Positions 57,673 to 64,000 of a DNA stretch of 64,000 nt are shown one piece after another. Origin of the DNA: Hafnia alvei (lineage in GTDB: Bacteria; Pseudomonadota; Gammaproteobacteria; Enterobacterales; Enterobacteriaceae). Each line of letters starts with the position of its first letter. Position 1 is the stretch's first letter. The notes under the pieces are model-generated. The model saw only the letters and a program-made list of their open reading frames with translations, was not told the DNA's origin and ran no database searches. The stretch lies in assembly GCF_034424155.1 (NCBI RefSeq), contig NZ_CP139992.1, positions 3,860,012 through 3,924,011 of the forward strand, read 5' to 3'. Position numbers and translations under genes: made by a program.

Positions 57673-57687
57673 TGGAGTTTAACTTCA
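57673..57687. promoter_or_regulatory. Candidate operator of the nanEKQ operon
   Basis: TGGAGTT-T-AACTTCA is a 15-base palindrome with one mismatch, 24 bases before the nanE ATG and with A/T-rich flanks. It is a good candidate for binding by the RpiR-type regulator at the end of the operon. No second copy was found in the window. Confidence 0.45.
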
Positions 57688-57711
57688 ATAAAAATTTCAG
57701 GATGGAGCAGA

Positions 57712-58392
57712 ATGTCACTCTTAAGCGATTTAGAACAATGCGTACGCGATCAGGGCGGATTGATTGTTTCTTGCCAGCCAGTGCCCAACAGCCCAATGGA
57801 TCGCCCAGAGATCGTCGCGGCCATGGCACAAGCCGCCGTATCAGCGGGTGCGGTTGCCATACGCATTGAAGGAATTGAAAATCTGAAAGTCGTGCGCCCG
57901 CATATCCCCGTACCGATCATCGGGATCGTTAAGCGCGATCTCATCGACTCACCGGTGCGCATTACCCCTTTTCTCGAAGACGTCGATATGCTGGCAGAGG
58001 CCGGAGCCGATATCATCGCCTTTGATGCCACTTTCCGTTCACGTCCGGTTGATATTGACGCGCTCATTGCACGCATCCACCAGCATGGTTTATTAGCGAT
58101 GGCAGACAGCTCAACCGTAGAGGAAGGGCTCAACTGCCAGCAAAAAGGCGTTGAGTTTATTGGCACCACGCTGTCTGGCTATACCTGCACGGTCACACCG
58201 GAAGAACCGGATCTGGCTATGGTGTCAGAACTCAGCCATGCAGGCTGTCGGGTGATCGCCGAGGGGCGTTACAACTCCCCTGCTCTTGCCGGTAAAGCCA
58301 TCGAGCATGGGGCATGGGCTGTCACCGTAGGCTCAGCCATTACGCGTATTGAGCATATCTGCCAATGGTTTAGCCACGCCGTTAAACGCTAG
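57712..58392 (+). CDS. nanE: N-acetylmannosamine-6-phosphate 2-epimerase
   Basis: A 226-residue TIM barrel of the NanE family. Conserved: [78 protein letters not shown] and GTTLSGYT (catalytic Lys in IVKRD). It converts ManNAc-6-P to GlcNAc-6-P in sialic acid and ManNAc breakdown. ATG 57712 has GGAG 4 bases away. It is the first gene of nanE-nanK-nanQ; nanA and nanT, which precede nanE in E. coli, are absent here. Confidence 0.95.
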   Translation: MSLLSDLEQCVRDQGGLIVSCQPVPNSPMDRPEIVAAMAQAAVSAGAVAIRIEGIENLKVVRPHIPVPIIGIVKRDLIDSPVRITPFLEDVDMLAEAGADIIAFDATFRSRPVDIDALIARIHQHGLLAMADSSTVEEGLNCQQKGVEFIGTTLSGYTCTVTPEEPDLAMVSELSHAGCRVIAEGRYNSPALAGKAIEHGAWAVTVGSAITRIEHICQWFSHAVKR

Positions 58393-58404
58393 ACGGAGCG
58401 CACG

Positions 58405-59289
58405 ATGAACATACTCGCCATTGATATTGGTGGAACCAAACTGGCCGCAGCACTTATTGAGGCAAACAGCCAGATATCGCAACGTCTTGAAATCGCGACG
58501 CCAGCCAGTTCATCGCCACTGGCTCTGGAAGAGGCGTTAGCGCAGCTGGTAGCACCTTATCAGGGTAAGGCACAGTGTGTCGCTGTGGCCTCAACCGGCA
58601 TCATTGATCAAGGCATACTCACAGCACTTAACCCCGACAATCTCGGTGGGCTCAATCAGTTCCCACTGCAGCAAACCCTACAGCGATTAACCGCACTTCC
58701 CTGCACGGTATTAAACGATGCGCAGGCCGCCGCATGGGCTGAATATCACCATCTGGCAGACCGATTTAAGCACATCACTTTTATTACGGTTTCCACCGGC
58801 GTCGGCGGCGGCGTGATTATCAACGGTCAGCTCCTCACCGGGCCGCACGCATTTGCAGGACACATCGGTCACACGCTGGCCGATCCAAACGGGCCTCGCT
58901 GCGGATGTGGTCGCACCGGCTGCGTGGAGTCCATTGCTTCAGGACGCGCCATTGCCGCTGCGGCTCAAAATGAATTGCAGGGAAAAGATGCACGGCAGAT
59001 TTTTAGCGCCGCGCAAAACGGCAACCTCCAAGCCAAACGGCTGATTACCCATTCAGCTCAGGCTCTTTGCCAACTGATCGCCAATCTTAAAGCTATTTTA
59101 GATACGGAATGCGTGGTTTTAGGCGGCAGCGTTGGTTTGGCACAGGACTATCGTCAGCAGGTCGAGGACGGCCTTGCTTTATTACCGTCGCCGTTTCATA
59201 TCCCTGTGTTTGCCGCCCACTACAAACATGACGCAGGGCTGATTGGTGCCGCGTTATTTGCTGCCGAACAGAACCAGAATAAATATTAA
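58405..59289 (+). CDS. nanK: N-acetylmannosamine kinase
   Basis: A 294-residue ROK-family kinase. ATP site DIGGTK (7-12); [17 protein letters not shown]; the ROK zinc motif [11 protein letters not shown]. It phosphorylates ManNAc to ManNAc-6-P, the substrate of NanE. It starts 12 bases after nanE. Other ROK sugar kinases are possible, but the pairing with nanE settles it. Confidence 0.93.
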   Translation: MNILAIDIGGTKLAAALIEANSQISQRLEIATPASSSPLALEEALAQLVAPYQGKAQCVAVASTGIIDQGILTALNPDNLGGLNQFPLQQTLQRLTALPCTVLNDAQAAAWAEYHHLADRFKHITFITVSTGVGGGVIINGQLLTGPHAFAGHIGHTLADPNGPRCGCGRTGCVESIASGRAIAAAAQNELQGKDARQIFSAAQNGNLQAKRLITHSAQALCQLIANLKAILDTECVVLGGSVGLAQDYRQQVEDGLALLPSPFHIPVFAAHYKHDAGLIGAALFAAEQNQNKY

Positions 59290-59772
<483 letters not shown>

Positions 59773-59947
59773 GATTTCCAAATAATAATAACCATGCAGT
59801 AAGACGACTGTTTATCTTTGACCGCGTGATGTATATATACCCCCTATGTGTACATCGCGCTTTTTTTAACATACCACACTTGCTACGCTCTATGACATCA
59901 ACTCTCCGCAGCCACGATCGCCTTAATCAGGTGGAAACAGGGAAATT

Positions 59948-60829
59948 ATGCAGCCTCAAGCCCCTCGCCTTAAACCGGGGAAAATCCTCGACACCTTAGG
60001 TGCGATGCAAAACAGCCTGACTCGTGTTGCCCAACGCATTGCGCAGTACATTCTTCGTACCCCTCATCGCGTCACGCAGCTTTCCATTGCCGAGCTTTCC
60101 CGAGAAACGCAGGCGGGAGAAGCCTCCGTGATCCGTTTATGCCGGACGCTGGGTTATAAAGGTTTTCAAGATTTCAAAATGGATTTGGCTATCGAGTTGG
60201 CCACCGCAGAACCTGAAATCAATGCACCGTTGCTCGATGCTGAAATTGGAAATATCGACGATGCTCACACCATTGGCTTAAAACTCCAAAATACGATCAA
60301 CAACGTATTGTCAGAAACGCTCAACCTGTTAGACCTGCATCAGGTCAGTCAGGTGGTTGAGGCGCTGAGAAACAGCCAGTCGGTTTATATTTTTGGCGTG
60401 GGATCCTCCGGCATTACCGCCGAAGATATGAAGCATAAACTCATGCGCATTGGGCTGCGGGTTGATGCCGTGACCAATAATCATTTTATGTATATGCAGG
60501 CTACGCTGCTCAACGCTGGCGATGTTGCAATTGCCATCAGCCACTCAGGCAGTTCGCCAGAAACGGTGCATGCGCTCACGTTAGCAAAACAGGCCGGAGC
60601 TACCACCGTTGCACTAACGCATAATTTAGGCTCTCCATTGAGCGAGGTGGCAGATTTCAGCCTTATCAACGGCAATCGGCAAGGCACGTTGCAGGGGGAC
60701 TCGATTGGAACCAAAACGGCACAGCTGTTCGTTTTAGATTTGCTGTACACCTTGCTGGTTCAGGCCGCACCGGAGCAAGCGAGAGAAACTAAACTGCGCA
60801 CCATGAGAGCCTTGGATATAGCCAAATAA
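59948..60829 (+). CDS. RpiR/MurR-family transcriptional regulator
   Basis: 293 residues. An N-terminal RpiR helix-turn-helix (about 10-85; AQRIAQYILRTPHRVTQLSIAELSRETQAGEASVIRLCRTLGYKGFQDFK) and a C-terminal sugar-isomerase (SIS) domain (about 130-260; VYIFGVGSSGITAEDMKHKLMRIG and AIAISHSGSSPETV) that senses a phosphosugar. It follows nanQ in the same direction after 175 bases, with a possible own promoter. It probably controls nanEKQ in answer to ManNAc-6-P or GlcNAc-6-P; E. coli uses a GntR-type NanR instead. Called by domain only. Confidence 0.88.
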   Translation: MQPQAPRLKPGKILDTLGAMQNSLTRVAQRIAQYILRTPHRVTQLSIAELSRETQAGEASVIRLCRTLGYKGFQDFKMDLAIELATAEPEINAPLLDAEIGNIDDAHTIGLKLQNTINNVLSETLNLLDLHQVSQVVEALRNSQSVYIFGVGSSGITAEDMKHKLMRIGLRVDAVTNNHFMYMQATLLNAGDVAIAISHSGSSPETVHALTLAKQAGATTVALTHNLGSPLSEVADFSLINGNRQGTLQGDSIGTKTAQLFVLDLLYTLLVQAAPEQARETKLRTMRALDIAK

Positions 60830-60868
60830 TCCCTCGAAAGCGCCACTGTTTTGCCTGATTTCAAATAC

Positions 60869-60897
60869 AAAAAAGCCAGTCATATGACTGGCTTTTT
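60869..60897 (+). terminator. Terminator shared by the RpiR gene and sspB
   Basis: aaaaagccagtcat / atgactggcttttt, a perfect stem between convergent genes with U-runs in both directions. Confidence 0.92.
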
Positions 60898-60925
60898 ACT
60901 GACTTAACAACCTAAATTCACGTTG

Positions 60926-61423
60926 CTATTTAACAACGCGCAATGAAGGTCGTCCGCGAGGCGGCGGCGTTGGCTCATCGCCATCGTCATCAGACTCAAC
61001 GGGAACGTCTGGCAAATTGCCATCAATCACCGTCATGCTCGGCTCGCTTGTCGTTTCATCGTCTTCTACCGACATCAACGGCATTTCGTTTTCGTAAGCA
61101 GGCTCAGGCTCAAACATCGTACCAGCCCCGTTCTCACGCGAGTAAATCGCCATGACTGCGGAGATAGGCACGTAGACGTTACGAGGAACGCCACCAAAAC
61201 GCGCATTGAAGCGAACGGCATCATCGCCCAGCTCAAGATTACCCACGGCACGCGGTGCAATGTTCAATACGATTTGACCATCGCGCGCAAACTCCATCGG
61301 CACCATCACGCCATGGCGGTTAACATCCACCACCAAGTGAGGCGTAAGCTGGTTATCAAGCAACCACTCATAGAAGGCACGCAGCAAGAAAGGACGGCGT
61401 GGCGACATTTGAGACAATTCCAT
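60926..61423 (-). CDS. sspB: ClpXP protease specificity-enhancing factor SspB
   Basis: 165 residues, the E. coli length. The N-terminal domain (1-115; RRPFLLRAFYEWLLDNQLTPHLVVDV and GQIVLNIAPRAVGNLEL) binds ssrA-tagged proteins; a flexible acidic linker follows; the last ten residues GRPSLRVVK form the XB motif that docks on ClpX. It delivers ssrA-tagged proteins to ClpXP. It starts 2 bases after the sspA stop. Confidence 0.97.
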   Translation of the reverse strand: MELSQMSPRRPFLLRAFYEWLLDNQLTPHLVVDVNRHGVMVPMEFARDGQIVLNIAPRAVGNLELGDDAVRFNARFGGVPRNVYVPISAVMAIYSRENGAGTMFEPEPAYENEMPLMSVEDDETTSEPSMTVIDGNLPDVPVESDDDGDEPTPPPRGRPSLRVVK

Positions 61424-61425
61424 GA

Positions 61426-62067
61426 TTAGCCTCGGGTATGCAGACGCATTTCACGCTCAGCTTCAGTCATAGAAGCCAAGAATGCATCACGCTCAAAGAC
61501 GCGAGTCATGTAGATTTTCAGTTCTTTAGAACCCGCGCCAGACAATTCAATGCCTAGAACCGGCAAACGCCATAACAGCGGTGCCAGATAGCAGTCAACC
61601 AAGCTGAACTCGTCGCTCATGAAGAATGGCTTCTGAGTAAAGACAGGCGCGATAGCCAGCAGCTCTTCACGCAGCTGTTTGCGCGCGTTGTCAGCTTCCT
61701 GAGCAGTACCTTTTTCAATTTTGTGCAGCAGTGAATACCAGTCGTTTTCGATGCGATGCATCATCAGACGGCTTTCACCACGGGCAACTGGATAAACTGG
61801 CATCAATGGTGGATGCGGGAAACGCTCGTCCAGATATTCCATGATGATACGGGATTCATACAGAGTCAGCTCACGGTCAACCAACGTCGGTACTGTGCGG
61901 TACGGGTTGAGGTCAATCAGATCCTGCGGCAGGTTATCCATCTCAACCTGCTCAATCTCGACGCTGACACCCTTTTCGGCCAGTACGATACGTACTTGAT
62001 GGCTAAAGATGTCGGTCGGGCCGGAAAACAGCGTCATTACCGAACGTTTGTTGGCAGCGACAGCCAT
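61426..62067 (-). CDS. sspA: Stringent starvation protein A
   Basis: 213 residues with a glutathione-transferase-like fold: an N-terminal thioredoxin domain (MTLFSGPTDIFSHQVRIVLAEKGV) and a helical C-domain with the surface pocket PHPP (in DERFPHPPLMP). It binds RNA polymerase and affects stationary-phase and acid-stress genes; it has no GST activity. ATG 62067 has GGAGG; four upstream codons were left out. It forms an operon with sspB. Confidence 0.96.
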   Translation of the reverse strand: MAVAANKRSVMTLFSGPTDIFSHQVRIVLAEKGVSVEIEQVEMDNLPQDLIDLNPYRTVPTLVDRELTLYESRIIMEYLDERFPHPPLMPVYPVARGESRLMMHRIENDWYSLLHKIEKGTAQEADNARKQLREELLAIAPVFTQKPFFMSDEFSLVDCYLAPLLWRLPVLGIELSGAGSKELKIYMTRVFERDAFLASMTEAEREMRLHTRG

Positions 62068-62356
62068 GAAAACCTCCAAGTTTATCTAGAAAACGGTATG
62101 AATAGCCGCCATCGGGCAGCGCTATCCAGATATTTGTTGTCACTCCTGACAGCCGTATAAGCCATAAAAATGAAGCATAAATAACAGGTTAGATTATTTA
62201 GTGCCTCTATTGCTCAACAATTGTACGGATAACAGGGCGCAAAAGTGGGAGATAGTTTAACAGAATTTGACGGTGTTGTGGGGAAGCGATGGTTATTTCA
62301 TGGCGTAATAAGTTTACGACACGTAAATTTCCGTGTTTTTTGACTGTTTACAGATA
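62068..62356. other. Gap between rpsI and sspA
   Basis: It would hold the sspA promoter on the minus strand; a run tttaacag and tataac-like hexamers occur, but no pair is convincing. No gene seen. Confidence 0.4.
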
Positions 62357-62384
62357 CAAAAAAGCCCGGCAAGCCGGGCTTTTA
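62357..62384 (-). terminator. rplM-rpsI terminator
   Basis: aaaaaagcccggc-aa-gccgggctttt; stem of 7 GC-rich pairs with a U-run on the minus strand, about 30 bases after the rpsI stop. Confidence 0.9.
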
Positions 62385-62414
62385 CTATTAATGCTCTGCC
62401 GAAGCAGAAAAACA

Positions 62415-62810
<396 letters not shown>

Positions 62811-62822
62811 CTATAATCCCGA

Positions 62823-63420
<598 letters not shown>

Positions 63421-63542
63421 GGGGTCGCAAGATTATAGAGAAGTAGAATCTAAAGATCGAATAATTTTTCGGGCTAAAATTGATTTTATGATTGCATCCG
63501 GTAGACAGCGGCACCGGATGCGAGTGTTTTTTAAACAAAACG

Positions 63543-64000
63543 TTACGGCAAATGCTCTAAGCGCAAATAATCTTCGCTTTGCATCTCCTGTAAACGAGAC
63601 AAGCAGCGCTGATATTCAAACTTCAAATGATCGCCCTGATAAATTTCGAACATCGACAGCTCCGCGCTGATGATCAGTTTTACATGACGCTCATAAAACT
63701 CATCCACTAGTGCAAGAAAGCGGCGCGCCGTATTTTCATTCAGCGTATCCATCTTCTTGACGTGATGCAAAAACACGGTGTGGTAGCGTCGCGAAAGCGC
63801 AATGTAATCAAGCTGGCTACGCGCCTCCTCGCACAGAACTGCGAACTCAACGGCTAATACGCCACCCGAGCTGCACAGCGCAGGCAGTGGCCGATGGTTG
63901 ATCTCTAACACGGGGTTAATCTCCCCCACGCTGCCCGCTAATTTGGCAAACATTTCATCCATGCGCTGCCGCGTTTCGGTGGTCATCGGCGTGAAATACA
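63543..64000 (-). CDS. zapE: Cell division protein ZapE, C-terminal part
   Basis: The last 152 codons; the rest lies beyond the right edge, so no start is seen (an internal Met at 63986 is not the start). The visible part has the sensor and lid region of this AAA+-like ATPase: PVLEINHRPLPALCSSGGVLAVEF, RSQLDYIALSRRYHTVFLH, RRFLALVDEFYERHVKLIISAE and EFQRCLSRLQEMQSEDYL. ZapE (YhcM) affects the Z-ring in E. coli. Position beside rplM is as in E. coli. Confidence 0.94.
   Translation of the reverse strand, partial: YFTPMTTETRQRMDEMFAKLAGSVGEINPVLEINHRPLPALCSSGGVLAVEFAVLCEEARSQLDYIALSRRYHTVFLHHVKKMDTLNENTARRFLALVDEFYERHVKLIISAELSMFEIYQGDHLKFEYQRCLSRLQEMQSEDYLRLEHLP

Overview
The window is a stretch of core chromosome from an enterobacterium of the order Enterobacterales. 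GC content looks to be about 50 percent. Nearly every protein matches its E. coli K-12 counterpart in length and motifs, and the gene neighbourhoods resemble E. coli but are rearranged. The family is probably Hafniaceae (Hafnia or Obesumbacterium-like); that placement is inferred from composition and gene content and was not tested. No prophage, transposase, CRISPR array or defence island was found.

Layout. (1) 1-3300: the start of thrA with its thrL leader peptide and attenuator, lasT, and divergently arcA, which has a long upstream region. (2) 3339-10236: yfiF, trxC, tapT, patZ, pssA, the block that flanks rrnG in E. coli. (3) 10490-16400: a complete rRNA operon on the minus strand (16S, tRNA-Ile, tRNA-Ala, 23S, 5S) with two promoters, two boxA sites and a duplicated terminator. 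(4) 16443-22876: gmhB, metNIQ (MetJ operator), rcsF, trmO and proS, the block upstream of rrnH in E. coli. (5) 22951-28684: creA, rob, gpmB, yjjX, trpR (own trp operator), slt and a cspA-type cold shock gene with its long leader. (6) 29248-40104: ettA, a LysR regulator with a divergent alcohol dehydrogenase, a His/Asp-rich DUF3300 envelope protein, nadR, radA, serB, smp. (7) 40164-45156: RNase P RNA, rsmI, lpoA, yraN, diaA, dolP. (8) 45228-49346: mtgA, elbB, the ArcZ small RNA and arcB. (9) 49443-50011: a tandem array of about 117-bp units rich in GC hairpins. (10) 50042-64000: yhcC, gltBD, nanE-nanK-nanQ with an RpiR-type regulator, sspAB, rpsI-rplM and the 3' part of zapE.

How the genes work together. 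The window holds both halves of the Arc redox system (arcA, arcB) and the ArcZ RNA. It also holds several envelope functions: lpoA, dolP, mtgA, slt, rcsF, gmhB and pssA. Amino acid and nitrogen metabolism is represented by thr, metNIQ, trpR, serB and gltBD, and translation by rrn, proS, rpsI, rplM, ettA and the RNA-modifying enzymes. Compared with E. coli, the notable points are a ribosomal operon joining an rrnH-type front to an rrnG-type back, a creA gene parted from creBCD, and an amino-sugar operon without nanA or nanT under an RpiR regulator. In addition, a yjjY-like conserved segment without a start codon lies between lasT and arcA, beside a good FNR site.

I did not find a clearly new multi-gene system. 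The most unexplained sequence is non-coding: the hairpin array at 49443-50011, the arcA upstream region, and the structured spacer between two rRNA terminators at 10526-10686. Statements about E. coli come from memory of that genome, not from a search.
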